A DNA stretch of 64,000 nt. Source: Pseudogemmobacter hezensis. Lineage in GTDB: Bacteria > Pseudomonadota > Alphaproteobacteria > Rhodobacterales > Rhodobacteraceae. Position numbers and translations under genes: made by a program. Every line of letters starts with the position of its first letter. Within the stretch, counting starts at the first letter, position 1. The notes under the pieces were generated by a model. It saw only the letters and a list, made by a program, of their open reading frames with translations, made no database searches and had not been told where the DNA came from. Of the stretch, positions 42,211-51,254 are shown piece by piece. The stretch spans positions 1-64,000 of the forward strand of contig NZ_JABJXT010000006.1 of the NCBI RefSeq assembly GCF_013155295.1. Reading direction: 5' to 3'.

Positions 42211-42241
42211 CATGCGCATCGGGTTCAGCCCGCTGCGCATG
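42211..42241 (+). terminator. Hairpin after pyc
   Basis: CATGCGCA and TGCGCATG enclose CGGG/CCCG, forming a near-perfect hairpin 20 nt after the stop codon. No T run follows, so its role as a terminator is unsure. Confidence 0.4.
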
Positions 42242-42486
42242 GGCAATTCGCGCGATGACGCGCATGCGCCTGATCAAAGGCGCGGGCATCCCCGATATAT
42301 CCATATATGCCGCGGATAATCTGCTTCAGTTGCGGCCAGGGTCTGGTCTGACCAGAAAAACCGTAAGTCTGCCCGCAAAACGCCCAGTATTCTGGTCTTT
42401 CCTTGCCTGTGTGCCGCGCGATGGCGGGGCTGCATTTTTAGCGGGGCAATCGGGCCCTGCGAATGGCAAAGCAGGGTAGATTTTTG

Positions 42487-42930
42487 ATGAAACGAGCTTT
42501 GATTTCCGGGGTCACCCTGTCGGCAGTTCTGGCGCTGGCGGCCTGCGCTCCGGCGCCGCGAATGGCCGTTCCCACCAAGCCCGGCGAATCCTTCCTGTCA
42601 GCCCGCAGCGCGATTGGCTCTTGCGCCCATACAGCGCCCCAGGGCGGCAAGGATGCGGTCGGGTTCAGCTATATCGGCAATATCGTTTACAATGGCGGCC
42701 TGGTCGGGATGATCGGAACCGCAATGACTGAAGATGATATTCGCGCCCGTGGCGAGGCGGGGGCCGTTGATAAATGTCTGAAAAAACAAGGTTTCAAGCG
42801 GCGTCATCTGACAGAGGCGGAAGAGCGGGCCGTCAACAGCGCCCCCCCGGCGCAGCGCACAGCCCTGCTGGACCATCTTGTCGGCGGCGGCACGCTTGAG
42901 ACATTCCCGACCCGCCAGATCCCCTATTGA
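42487..42930 (+). CDS. Small conserved lipoprotein, unknown function
   Basis: A 147-aa protein with a clear lipoprotein signal (MKRALISGVTLSAVLALAACAP; Cys at 20). The mature part contains SARSAIGSCAHTAP, FSYIGNIVYNGGLVG and KCLKKQGFKRRHLT, with two more cysteines that could pair. I do not recognise the family. It stands alone between pyc and tRNA-Gly. Confidence 0.7.
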   Translation: MKRALISGVTLSAVLALAACAPAPRMAVPTKPGESFLSARSAIGSCAHTAPQGGKDAVGFSYIGNIVYNGGLVGMIGTAMTEDDIRARGEAGAVDKCLKKQGFKRRHLTEAEERAVNSAPPAQRTALLDHLVGGGTLETFPTRQIPY

Positions 42931-43117
42931 AAGAGCCGCCGCCCGGGGGCGTGGCCTCACACGTGGTCTGTGGCGGGCTGCGCCACCTGCGGGTGATACT
43001 GCCTTTCCGGGGGTGTTTTGACCAATGCCCTGATGGCGATCTGAAATTCGCGGGGTAACGCAATTTTCCTCTTGCGAAGGTTCGGGGCTTGGCCTAAATG
43101 CAGCACACCGAAACGGT

Positions 43118-43192
43118 GCGGGCGTAGCTCAGGGGTAGAGCATAACCTTGCCAAGGTTAGGGTCGGGCGTTCGAATCGCCTCGCCCGCTCCA
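43118..43192 (+). tRNA. tRNA-Gly (GCC)
   Basis: A 75-nt cloverleaf with acceptor GCGGGCG/CGCCCGC, discriminator T and encoded CCA. The anticodon loop TTGCCAA on stem TAACC/GGTTA gives GCC. A terminator follows at 43204. Confidence 0.97.
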
Positions 43193-43203
43193 GATCGGTT
43201 CGC

Positions 43204-43231
43204 AAAAGGGTGCCATTGGGCGCCCTTTTTG
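43204..43231 (+). terminator. Terminator of tRNA-Gly
   Basis: AAAAGGGTGCC pairs with GGCGCCCTTTT (one U-G pair) and ends in a T run, 12 nt after the tRNA. Confidence 0.85.
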
Positions 43232-43330
43232 CGTTGATGTCCAGGGATTGCGCTATGGCTGGCACTGACAGGCTTGCCGTGTGCGGGGGCTGCTTGTATT
43301 GCCTCGCGTGACAGCCCGGAGGCAGATGAA

Positions 43331-43918
43331 ATGCGCAAAGCCAGTGTAAGCCGCAAGACCGCCGAGACCTCAATCGAGGTATCGATCAATCTTGACGGAA
43401 CGGGGAAATATGACTGCCAGAGTGGGGTCGGCTTTTTCGATCATATGCTCGACCAGCTGGCCCGTCATTCGCTGATCGATATCGAACTGCGGGCGAAGGG
43501 GGATCTGCATGTCGATGATCACCATACCGTCGAGGACAGCGGTATTGCGATCGGCCAGGCCCTGGTGCAGGCGCTTGGCGATAAAAAGGGCATCCGTCGC
43601 TATGGCCATTTCCGGCTGGCGATGGATGACACCCAGGTCGCGGCTGCGCTGGATCTGTCGGCGCGTCCCTATCTGGTCTGGAATGTTGACTTCCCAAGCG
43701 AAAAAATCGGCACCTTCGACACCGAGCTGGTGCGGGAATTCTTCCAGGCCCTGTCAACACATGGCGGGATCACCCTGCATGTTGACCGCCTGCATGGCAT
43801 CAATAGCCATCACATTGCCGAAGCCACCTTCAAGGCCGTGGCGCGGGCTTTGCGGGAAGCGGTTGAGCCTGACCCGCGCATGAACGGTGTGCTGCCCTCG
43901 ACCAAGGGCGCCCTGTGA
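43331..43918 (+). CDS. hisB: Imidazoleglycerol-phosphate dehydratase HisB
   Basis: Sixth step of histidine synthesis, dehydrating imidazoleglycerol phosphate. The 195-aa monofunctional enzyme has the Mn-binding motifs [24 protein letters not shown], and the second histidine cluster [13 protein letters not shown]. First of the local his genes; 118 nt of hairpin-rich sequence separate it from hisH. Confidence 0.96.
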   Translation: MRKASVSRKTAETSIEVSINLDGTGKYDCQSGVGFFDHMLDQLARHSLIDIELRAKGDLHVDDHHTVEDSGIAIGQALVQALGDKKGIRRYGHFRLAMDDTQVAAALDLSARPYLVWNVDFPSEKIGTFDTELVREFFQALSTHGGITLHVDRLHGINSHHIAEATFKAVARALREAVEPDPRMNGVLPSTKGAL

Positions 43919-43947
43919 TCAATGCGGTGAGCGCAATGAAGCTCGCC

Positions 43948-44016
43948 GCAAATTTCTGTGCAGAAATTTGCCCGGAGTTTTTGAAAACTCCGTCCCGGAA
44001 TTTTGATAAATTCCGG
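43948..44016 (+). repeat. Triple-hairpin cassette between hisB and hisH
   Basis: Three perfect hairpins follow one another 1-2 nt apart: 43948-43971 (11-bp arms GCAAATTTCTG/CAGAAATTTGC), 43973-43992 (9-bp arms CGGAGTTTT/AAAACTCCG) and 43995-44016 (9-bp arms CCGGAATTT/AAATTCCGG). Loops are 2-4 nt. The stretch is AT-richer than its surroundings. It is 20 nt before the hisH start. Confidence 0.9.
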
Positions 44017-44036
44017 CAGCGCCTGTGGGAGTGGAT

Positions 44037-44678
44037 ATGAGCCTGACAGTCCTTGTCGATTATGACAGCGGAAATCTGCATTCGGCCGAAAAGGCCTTCC
44101 AGCGGATGGCGGGGGAAACCGGCGCGGGTGAGGTGATTGTCAGCGCCCGCCCCGAGGATGTTGCGCGGGCGACGCGCATCGTGCTGCCCGGGGATGGGGC
44201 CTTCCCGGCCTGTCGTCGTGCGCTGGATGCGGTTCCGGGGCTTTTTGCCGCAATAGAAGAGGCGGTGCTGCACAATGGGCGCCCGTTCCTTGGCATTTGT
44301 ATCGGGATGCAGATGCTGGCGACGCGCGGGCTGGAATATGGCGAGACCGCAGGATTCGACTGGATCGGCGGCGAGGTCACACGCATCGCGCCGCAGGATC
44401 CGGCGCTGAAGGTTCCTCATATGGGCTGGAATGACCTGCAAATTCACAAGGCTCACCCGGTTATGACGGGGGTGAAAAGCGGTGATCATGCTTACTTCGT
44501 CCACTCCTGGCAGTTTCGCACCGCGAACGCCCCGGATCTGATCGCATCGGTCGATTACGCCGGGCCTGTGACGGCGATTGTTGGCCGTGACAATATCATC
44601 GGCACGCAATTCCACCCTGAGAAAAGCGCAGCGACAGGCCTGCGCATCATCGCAAACTTCCTGACCTGGCGTCCCTGA
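44037..44678 (+). CDS. hisH: Imidazole glycerol phosphate synthase subunit HisH
   Basis: Glutamine amidotransferase subunit that supplies ammonia to HisF. The 213-aa class I amidotransferase has catalytic C88 ([10 protein letters not shown]), H193 and E195 (FHPEKS). The start follows GTGGGAGTGGAT. It is separated from hisA by 85 nt. Confidence 0.95.
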   Translation: MSLTVLVDYDSGNLHSAEKAFQRMAGETGAGEVIVSARPEDVARATRIVLPGDGAFPACRRALDAVPGLFAAIEEAVLHNGRPFLGICIGMQMLATRGLEYGETAGFDWIGGEVTRIAPQDPALKVPHMGWNDLQIHKAHPVMTGVKSGDHAYFVHSWQFRTANAPDLIASVDYAGPVTAIVGRDNIIGTQFHPEKSAATGLRIIANFLTWRP

Positions 44679-44763
44679 GGGGCTGCATGTCTGGCGGTTG
44701 ATCTTTCCTTTGCGGGCGCTCCATGCCAAAGGGGCGCAGACCGATATTCAGCGGAGCCTTGCC

Positions 44764-45480
44764 ATGATCCTTTACCCTGCGATTGACCTTAAGGACGGCA
44801 AATGTGTGCGCCTTTTGCGCGGCGAGATGTCGGCGGCCACCGTCTTTGGCGATGATCCCGCCGCGCAGGCTGCGAAATTTGAGGCCGCAGGGGCCAAATT
44901 CCTGCATCTGGTCGATCTGAACGGCGCCTTTGCCGGAGAGCCGGTGAACGGCGCGGCGGTTGAGGCGATCCTGGCCAGGATCGGCGTTCCGGCCCAGCTG
45001 GGCGGCGGCATCCGTGATATGGCGACGATTGCGACCTGGCTGGAAAAGGGCCTCTCGCGGGTGATCCTGGGCACGGTTGCTGTTGAAAACCCCGCTTTGG
45101 TGCGTGAGGCGGCGCAGGCCTTCCCGGGCAAGGTCGCTGTCGGAATTGATGCGCGCAAAGGGCTGGTTGCCACCCGTGGCTGGGCCGAAGAGACCGACGT
45201 TCAGGTCACCGATCTGGCCCGCAGCTTTGAGGATGCGGGCGTTGCCGCCATCATCTACACCGATATCGACCGCGATGGTGCCATGGCCGGCCCGAATATC
45301 GAGGCGACAGAGGCGCTGGCCCGGGCGGTCTCGATCCCGGTGATTGCCAGCGGCGGCGTCAGCCGGATGGAGGATCTGATCGCTCTGCGTGACACCGGCG
45401 TGATCGCGGGCGCGATCTCGGGGCGGGCGCTTTATGATGGCGCGATTGATCTGAGTGCGGCGCTGCAGGCGCTTGGCTGA
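44764..45480 (+). CDS. hisA: Phosphoribosylformimino-5-aminoimidazole carboxamide ribotide isomerase HisA
   Basis: TIM-barrel isomerase of the fourth step of histidine synthesis (238 aa). It begins [21 protein letters not shown] with the catalytic Asp8, and the second half has [14 protein letters not shown] with the second catalytic Asp. The phosphate loops GGGIRD and ASGGVS are present. Confidence 0.96.
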   Translation: MILYPAIDLKDGKCVRLLRGEMSAATVFGDDPAAQAAKFEAAGAKFLHLVDLNGAFAGEPVNGAAVEAILARIGVPAQLGGGIRDMATIATWLEKGLSRVILGTVAVENPALVREAAQAFPGKVAVGIDARKGLVATRGWAEETDVQVTDLARSFEDAGVAAIIYTDIDRDGAMAGPNIEATEALARAVSIPVIASGGVSRMEDLIALRDTGVIAGAISGRALYDGAIDLSAALQALG

Positions 45481-45542
45481 ATGAGGCGGGCTTCGCCAAA
45501 AAGCGGGGCCTTGGCGGTATCACGAAAAGGGCCCTGGGAATT

Positions 45543-46304
45543 ATGCTGAAGACGCGACTGATCCCCTGTCTCGATGTTGCCGATGGCCGCGTGGTCAAGG
45601 GCGTGAATTTCGTCAACCTGGTGGATGCGGGCGACCCGGTGGCGGTCGCCAAAGCATACGACCGCGCTGGCGCCGATGAGATCACCTTTCTCGACATCCA
45701 TGCCACGCATGAAAATCGCGGCACGATGTTTGACCTGGTCACCCGCACGGCCGAGCAGATCTATGTGCCGCTGACCGTCGGCGGCGGCGTGCGCAGCCAT
45801 GAGGACGTGCGGGCATTGCTGCTGGCGGGGGCGGATAAGGTCAGCTTCAACTCGGCCGCTGTCGCCGACCCCGATGTCGTTGCCGCCAGCGCCGACCGCT
45901 TTGGCAGCCAGTGCATCGTGGTGGCGATTGATGCCAAAACCGTAAGCCCCGGAAAGTGGGAGATTTTCACCCATGGCGGGCGCAAGCCCACCGGCATTGA
46001 TGCGGTTGAATTTGCCCGCCTGGTTGAGGCAAAGGGCGCGGGCGAGATCCTGCTGACCTCGATGGACCGTGATGGCACAAAGGATGGCTATAACCTGCCG
46101 CTGACCCGGGCGATCTCGGATGCGGTGGGGATCCCGGTGATCGCCTCGGGCGGCGCGGGCAATCTGGATCACCTGGTTGACGGCATCAAAAAGGGCGGGG
46201 CCTCGGCGGTGCTGGCAGCCTCGATCTTCCATTTCGGCACCTATACGATCGGCGAGGCCAAGGCGCATATGGCGGCCGCCGGCATTGCCATGCGGCTGGA
46301 ATAA
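45543..46304 (+). CDS. hisF: Imidazole glycerol phosphate synthase subunit HisF
   Basis: Cyclase subunit partnering HisH (253 aa). It starts [23 protein letters not shown] with the catalytic Asp11, and [14 protein letters not shown] carries the second catalytic Asp. GGGVRS and ASGGAGN are the phosphate-binding loops. The gene follows hisA by 62 nt. Confidence 0.97.
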   Translation: MLKTRLIPCLDVADGRVVKGVNFVNLVDAGDPVAVAKAYDRAGADEITFLDIHATHENRGTMFDLVTRTAEQIYVPLTVGGGVRSHEDVRALLLAGADKVSFNSAAVADPDVVAASADRFGSQCIVVAIDAKTVSPGKWEIFTHGGRKPTGIDAVEFARLVEAKGAGEILLTSMDRDGTKDGYNLPLTRAISDAVGIPVIASGGAGNLDHLVDGIKKGGASAVLAASIFHFGTYTIGEAKAHMAAAGIAMRLE

Positions 46305-46355
46305 CGGCCGCCTATCGCCGCAAGAGACGCGGCCAGAGCTTTCGGGGAATGAACC

Positions 46356-46679
46356 ATGACCAGTGCCGCAGACAGCCTGACCCGGCTTGCCGCCACCATC
46401 AATGCCCGCAAAGGGGCGGATCCTGACACCTCCTGGACGGCGAAACTGCTGTCAAAAGGGCCAGAGAAATGCGCCGCGAAGTTCGGCGAAGAGGCGGTCG
46501 AGGCGATCATCGAGGCCATTCGCGGCGACAATCCGCGGCTGATCTCTGAAACGGCGGATGTGCTTTACCATCTGCTGGTGATGCTGGCCTCGCGCGATGT
46601 GGCGCTGGAGGATGTGCTGGCTGAACTGGCCCGGCGCGAAGGCGTCTCCGGCATTGCCGAGAAACAGTCGCGCGGCTGA
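46356..46679 (+). CDS. hisE: Phosphoribosyl-ATP diphosphatase HisE
   Basis: Second step of histidine synthesis (107 aa). The MazG-like helical bundle has the metal-binding [33 protein letters not shown] stretch with its Glu and Asp residues. It is encoded as a single protein, not fused to HisI. It closes the local his block, 51 nt after hisF. Confidence 0.95.
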   Translation: MTSAADSLTRLAATINARKGADPDTSWTAKLLSKGPEKCAAKFGEEAVEAIIEAIRGDNPRLISETADVLYHLLVMLASRDVALEDVLAELARREGVSGIAEKQSRG

Positions 46680-46797
46680 GGCGCGGCCAGATCTGTTCGC
46701 AGGTCTGTTCCGGGGGCAGATTCGCTGCCCGAAAGATCAGCCGCGCTGTTGGCTGGTGATGGAAGGAAATCTCTTTCCCTATCCGCCCCTGAAAAGG

Positions 46798-46876
46798 CGA
46801 TTGAAACAATCGTGATATTTCCCGGATGCTGAGGGGGAACCGTCGCTTTGCCGCAGATCGCGGCACAGGGCGACGG
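46798..46876 (+). promoter_or_regulatory. Structured leader before metY (riboswitch-like, unassigned)
   Basis: A hairpin CGATTG-AAA-CAATCG (46798-46812) is followed by TGATATTT and, 27 nt on, by a nested structure in which CCGTCGC/GCGACGG (46840-46876) encloses GCCGC/GCGGC. The metY ATG is 26 nt further. SAM-responsive riboswitches commonly precede metY, but I cannot match this to a SAM-II, SAM-V or SAM/SAH consensus by eye. Confidence 0.35.
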
Positions 46877-46902
46877 ACCCGCGACAAGCAAAGGAAGAGA
46901 TC

Positions 46903-48228
46903 ATGGCGACCACCAGCCTGCACCCTGAAACGCTGGCCCTGCATGGCGGCAGCTGGCGCACTGACCCGGCGACCGGCTCGCTTGCGGTGCCGATCTATCA
47001 GAACACCTCGTTCCAGTTCGACGACACCGCCCATGCGGCGCGGCTTTTCGCGCTGGAAGAGCTGGGAAATATCTATTCGCGCATCGGCAACCCGACGACC
47101 GACGCCTTTGAAACGCGCCTGGCCCAGCTGGAGGGCGGCGCGGCCGCGCTGGCGCTGGCCTCGGGGCAGGCGGCCACTTTTTTCGCGCTGACCAATCTGG
47201 CGCAGGCGGGCGACAATATCGTCGCCTCAAGCGATCTTTACGGCGGCACGGTCACGCTTTTGTCGCAGACGCTGAAGCAATTCGGCATCGAGGTGCGTTT
47301 TGTCAGCCAGTCTGACCCGCAGAACTTTGTTCGCGCCACGGATGCGAAAACCCGCGCCTGGTTTGGCGAGACCCTGGCCAATCCCCGCCTTGAGGTCTTC
47401 CCCATTGCCGAGGTCGCCGCTTTGGGGCGTGAGATCGGCGTGCCGCTGATCCTCGACAATACCGCCTCGCCCCTGACGGCGCGGCCGCTGGCGCATGGGG
47501 CGGCGGTGGTCGTCTATTCGACCACCAAATATATCGGCGGCCATGGCACGGCGATTGGCGGCGCGATTGTCGATGGCGGCACTTTCGACTGGGCCGCGCA
47601 CCCCGAGCGTTTCCCCCTCCTGACCCAGCCCGATGACGCCTATCACGGCGCGATCTGGACCGAGGCCGCGAAACCCCTGGGCCCGATTGCCTATGTGCTG
47701 CGGGCGCGGGTGAAACTGCTGCGCGATATTGGTGCCTCGGTCGCGCCGCAAAACGCCTTCCTCTTCCTTCAGGGGCTGGAGACGCTGCCGCTGCGCATCC
47801 GCCAGCACAATGAAAACGCGATCAAAGTGGCGGATTACCTGGCAAAGCACCCGCAGGTGACGACGACCATCTTCCCGGGCCTGCAGGCAGATGAGGCCCG
47901 CCGCCGCGCTGACACCTATCTGCAGGGCGGCTTTGGTGCCCTGGTCGGCTTCGAGCTGAAAGGCGGCGTCGAGGCGGGTCGCGCCTTTATCGACGCGCTG
48001 AAGCTTTTCCACCATGTCGCCAATATCGGCGACGCCCGCAGCCTGGCGATCCACCCGTCTTCGACCACCCATCAGCAGCTGACCGAGGCCGAGCAACTGG
48101 CCGCAGGGGTGACGCCTGGCTATGTGCGCCTCTCGATCGGGCTGGAGCATCCCGAGGATATCATTGCCGATCTCGACCAGGCCCTCAGTGCCGCAAGCGT
48201 CCATTCGCAAGGGCGTGTTGCGGCCTGA
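46903..48228 (+). CDS. metY: O-acetylhomoserine aminocarboxypropyltransferase (sulfhydrylase)
   Basis: PLP enzyme of the Cys/Met metabolism family that makes homocysteine (methionine branch) from O-acetylhomoserine and sulfide. The 441-aa protein has the N-terminal ETLALHGG motif, YSRIGNPTTDAFETRLAQLEGG, and the PLP lysine K209 in YSTTKYIGGHGT. Length (about 430-440) favours MetY over cystathionine gamma-synthases. GGAAGAG precedes the ATG. Confidence 0.94.
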   Translation: MATTSLHPETLALHGGSWRTDPATGSLAVPIYQNTSFQFDDTAHAARLFALEELGNIYSRIGNPTTDAFETRLAQLEGGAAALALASGQAATFFALTNLAQAGDNIVASSDLYGGTVTLLSQTLKQFGIEVRFVSQSDPQNFVRATDAKTRAWFGETLANPRLEVFPIAEVAALGREIGVPLILDNTASPLTARPLAHGAAVVVYSTTKYIGGHGTAIGGAIVDGGTFDWAAHPERFPLLTQPDDAYHGAIWTEAAKPLGPIAYVLRARVKLLRDIGASVAPQNAFLFLQGLETLPLRIRQHNENAIKVADYLAKHPQVTTTIFPGLQADEARRRADTYLQGGFGALVGFELKGGVEAGRAFIDALKLFHHVANIGDARSLAIHPSSTTHQQLTEAEQLAAGVTPGYVRLSIGLEHPEDIIADLDQALSAASVHSQGRVAA

Positions 48229-48248
48229 GACAGGCCAGAGGATCGGCA

Positions 48249-48284
48249 GGGCGAGGAAGGTATCCCCCCTTCCTCGCCCCTTTA
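48249..48284 (+). terminator. Terminator of metY
   Basis: GGGCGAGGAAGG (48249-48260) and CCTTCCTCGCCC (48268-48279) form a perfect 12-bp stem, followed by CTTTATG. Confidence 0.8.
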
Positions 48285-48332
48285 TGTCTGGGGAAAGACC
48301 GGCGGGCAGCCCCCGCCGCAGGAGGAACAGAA

Positions 48333-49352
48333 TTGACCACCCAGCTTCCCGTTCTGGATATTTCCCGCTTTCACGCCGGACCTGAGGCCCGCGCGGATTT
48401 CGTCGCCGATCTGCGGGCGGTGCTGCATGACCACGGCTTTTTCTACCTGACCGGCCATGGCATCCCTGACGCGCTGATCACGCAGCTGAAGGCCCTGACG
48501 CGGCAGTTTTTCGCGCTGCCGCAGGCGGATAAGCTGGCGATTGAGATGGTTCGCTCGCCGCATTTTCGCGGCTATAACCGGGCGGGGCTGGAACACACCC
48601 GTGGCCAGCAGGACTGGCGCGAGCAGATCGACATCAATACCGAAGGTGAAGCCATCGGCGGGGGCGAGGCCTGGAACCGCCTTCACGGCCCGAACCAATG
48701 GCCAGAGGCGCTGCCAGAGCTGAAGCCGGTGGCGCTGGACTATCAAAAGCGGGTCACCGATCTGGGCGTCGATCTTTTGCAGGCGATTGCGCTGTCGCTG
48801 GGCCAGGACAGCGATGTTTTCCGCCCGATCTATGACCCGCAGCCGACGCAACTGCTGAAACTGATCCGCTATCCGGGCCGCGATGTCGCCGAAAGCGATC
48901 AGGGCGTTGGGGCGCATAAGGACAGCGGCATCATCACCATCCTGTTGCAAGATGAGGTGGCGGGCCTGCGGGTGCAGAACCTGGCGGGCGAATGGCTTGA
49001 GGTGCCGCCCATTCCCGGCACTTTCGTCATCAACTCTGGCGAGTTGCTGGAGCTGGCGACAAATGGCTTTGTGCGCGCCGATATCCATGACGTGGTCGCC
49101 CCCCCGGCCGGGGTCGAGCGCTATTCCTACGCCTTCTTCCTGGGCGCCCCCTATGAGGCGGTGATCCCGGTGCTGCCCTTGCCCGATGATCTGAAATCGC
49201 GCGAGCGGGGGCTGAGTGTTGATCCCCTGAACCCGCTGTTTCGCAACGTGGGTCTGAACCAGCTGAAAAGCCGGTTGCGCTCGCATCCTGATGTGGCCGA
49301 GGCCCATCACGCCGATCTGCTGGCGGCGGGGCTGGCGGGGCAGGGGCGCTGA
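48333..49352 (+). CDS. 2-oxoglutarate/Fe(II)-dependent oxygenase (isopenicillin N synthase family)
   Basis: A 339-aa non-heme iron oxygenase. Iron ligands are H195-x-D197 (AHKDSG) and H252 (ADIHDVV), and R263-x-S265 (RYSY) would bind 2-oxoglutarate. The N-terminal DIOX_N region reads LPVLDISRF and HGFFYLTGHGIP. The substrate is unknown. Translation begins at TTG 48333, supported by AGGAGGAACAGAA just upstream. Confidence 0.88.
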   Translation: MTTQLPVLDISRFHAGPEARADFVADLRAVLHDHGFFYLTGHGIPDALITQLKALTRQFFALPQADKLAIEMVRSPHFRGYNRAGLEHTRGQQDWREQIDINTEGEAIGGGEAWNRLHGPNQWPEALPELKPVALDYQKRVTDLGVDLLQAIALSLGQDSDVFRPIYDPQPTQLLKLIRYPGRDVAESDQGVGAHKDSGIITILLQDEVAGLRVQNLAGEWLEVPPIPGTFVINSGELLELATNGFVRADIHDVVAPPAGVERYSYAFFLGAPYEAVIPVLPLPDDLKSRERGLSVDPLNPLFRNVGLNQLKSRLRSHPDVAEAHHADLLAAGLAGQGR

Positions 49353-49382
49353 CCCGGCGGATGACCCGAGCGCAAGAATGAC

Positions 49383-49411
49383 AAAAGCCGGGCGATTGGC
49401 CCGGCTTTTTC
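49383..49411. terminator. Terminator between the oxygenase and the small exported protein gene
   Basis: AAAAGCCGGG and CCCGGCTTTTT flank a 7-nt loop; usable in both directions by the convergent genes. Confidence 0.85.
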
Positions 49412-49429
49412 ACATATGCATGGGCAGTT

Positions 49430-49741
49430 TCAGCCGCCGCAATAAGCCTCGGCCATTGAGCCGAACTGCTTATAGCGATCCCAGAAAGCATCATCTGCGG
49501 GCTTTTGCGAGATCCAGACCGTATGGGCCAGATCCGGGTCGCGGAAGAATTTCGCGGCGCGACGCTGATCGCCGCCTTTCAGGGTCATATCGGCAACCTG
49601 CTGGATGCAGCCGCAAAGCGCCCGGTTTGCCGCCTTGCGGTCAGAGCGCATGCAGGCCGATTCAATCGGGCCAGCCGAAGCCGTGGAGATTGTCGAGAGA
49701 AGCACACCGGCGACAAGCGCCAGAGAGGGGATAAGTTTCAT
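49430..49741 (-). CDS. Small secreted cysteine-containing protein
   Basis: A 103-aa protein with a signal peptide (MKLIPSLALVAGVLLSTISTASA) and four cysteines in SACMRSDRKAANRALCGCIQQVADMT and at the end (EAYCGG), suggesting two disulfides. Rhodobacteraceae genomes often carry such a protein, sometimes under the label arginine transporter, for which nothing in this sequence gives support. The function is unknown. Confidence 0.75.
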   Translation of the reverse strand: MKLIPSLALVAGVLLSTISTASAGPIESACMRSDRKAANRALCGCIQQVADMTLKGGDQRRAAKFFRDPDLAHTVWISQKPADDAFWDRYKQFGSMAEAYCGG

Positions 49742-49991
49742 GATGTTCTGCCTCAGGTGCCGCGAGCAGGGAGACCCTCCGCCCGTCGGTCATTTTTCTG
49801 CCAGTGATATTGCCAAAAATCGCCTCTTTTTTCAATCCGCAGATCGCTGCAGGCGGGCTTTTGCCAGGGGCCCTGCGGGGTTTTCCGCCTGACCACTAAG
49901 GATAGCGGAATGCTTCGGCATCTGCCCCTAAATCAGGCACCAGGATCGGGGGGCAGGGCCGCCGAATGGCCCCTGTCCTGCCGCATTCGGG

Positions 49992-51155
49992 CTAGGGCAA
50001 AAGCCGCCAGCTGGCGATTGTCCAGCTGGGCGCGGGCGAGACGGTGATATCGGTCGCGGGGATGATTCGCGCCGTATCCACGCCACCGCAGCCAGGCAGG
50101 CAATCGGCATCCAGCCCCCAGGCGACAAAGCTGCGATGGACCGCATCCGAGAGGCGCAGCATATCCGGTGGCGCCGCAAAGCTGGTATCGATCTTCTCCA
50201 GCAGGGCCGGGATCTGCCCCTCGGGCAGGCTCAGCGTGACCGTGCTGTCCTGCCAGCCAAGCCCGGGCAGGGCGCGGCTGCCATCCTCGTCATACAGATA
50301 ATTGCCGTCTGAAATCACCCAGAATGGCATCGGCATCGAGACATAGAGGTTGAGAATCTCGCCGTCTGTCCCGGCAATCCAGCTTTGGGCGTGCTGGCGC
50401 AGGGCCTCAACCTCTTTGGGGTCGGCGGCGATGGGCAGTTTCAGGGGCTGCCCGGGGGGGGAATCGGCCGCAGGCTCTGGCAGCGCGATCAGCTGCGAGG
50501 GCAGGGTGATATAGACCTGACGCCGCCCGTCATCCGGGGGCTGCAGCGCGTCATTGGTCGGTTCGGCGAACCAGCGCGTGGGATCGGCGGCGATTGACTT
50601 ATGGGCGATCAGATAGGCGTCATAATTCTCAAAATGGCTGGTCATCAGCTCGACCGGCTGCGAGGGCGGCAGCTGCTGGCGCAGCCCCCCCATGCCCCAG
50701 TGTCCCGCATCCTCTCCGGCTGAAAGCCAGTTCAGGCAGTTGATCGACAGGCAGGTGAAGGTCTTTTCGGTCCTGCCATCTTTCAGCAAAACGCCGATCT
50801 CTTTGACGGGCGGCGCCCCCATCATCAGGCCAATGGCCGAGCCGACATAGCTGCCCGCATCGCTTTCGTCGTTATACCAAAGCGAGGGCGCCAGTTGCGC
50901 GAGTGTTTCGGGATCTTCGATCAGGCGCGGCCCGCTTGCGGTAACGAAATCCCCCAGGATCAGCGCATAGTGCCCCGATTGCAGGGCGGCATTATCCAGG
51001 CCCGCCAGCAGCTCAACCCGTTTTGGCGTGCCGGATGTGCCGGAGGTGAAAAATGTCAGCGCACCACCGAAGGCCCCGGCCAGAGCCAGCAGCGCCGCGC
51101 CGCCCGCCAGCCCCCAAAGCAGCGCTTTTTCCCGAGGTTTTTGCATCTTCTTCAT
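49992..51155 (-). CDS. Hypothetical membrane-anchored exported protein
   Basis: I do not recognise the family. The 387-aa protein has one N-terminal membrane segment (ALLWGLAGGAALLALAGAFGGALTFF, about residues 10-35) and a large predicted periplasmic part with two cysteine pairs (FTCLSINCLNW and DADCLPGCGGVD). It is divergent from lepA. The start could also be the third-codon Met (51146), to which AGGATGAAG would act as Shine-Dalgarno. Confidence 0.6.
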   Translation of the reverse strand: MKKMQKPREKALLWGLAGGAALLALAGAFGGALTFFTSGTSGTPKRVELLAGLDNAALQSGHYALILGDFVTASGPRLIEDPETLAQLAPSLWYNDESDAGSYVGSAIGLMMGAPPVKEIGVLLKDGRTEKTFTCLSINCLNWLSAGEDAGHWGMGGLRQQLPPSQPVELMTSHFENYDAYLIAHKSIAADPTRWFAEPTNDALQPPDDGRRQVYITLPSQLIALPEPAADSPPGQPLKLPIAADPKEVEALRQHAQSWIAGTDGEILNLYVSMPMPFWVISDGNYLYDEDGSRALPGLGWQDSTVTLSLPEGQIPALLEKIDTSFAAPPDMLRLSDAVHRSFVAWGLDADCLPGCGGVDTARIIPATDITVSPAPSWTIASWRLLP

Positions 51156-51254
51156 CCTGGTCAGCCGCAGGTCTGAATAAACCACGAAAAACGCAGCTTC
51201 CAGCCTGATTGCCCCTCTTCCCGGCTCTTGCAGATCCCGCTATATCCCACTGCC

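Noticed and set aside
44679-44763. Possible small gene between hisH and hisA
   Set aside because: The 85-nt gap has no start codon with a plausible frame of useful length.
46680-46902. Classical SAM-I riboswitch before metY
   Set aside because: The SAM-I core words (AGAG, GGGACTGGCCC, GGCAACC) are absent.
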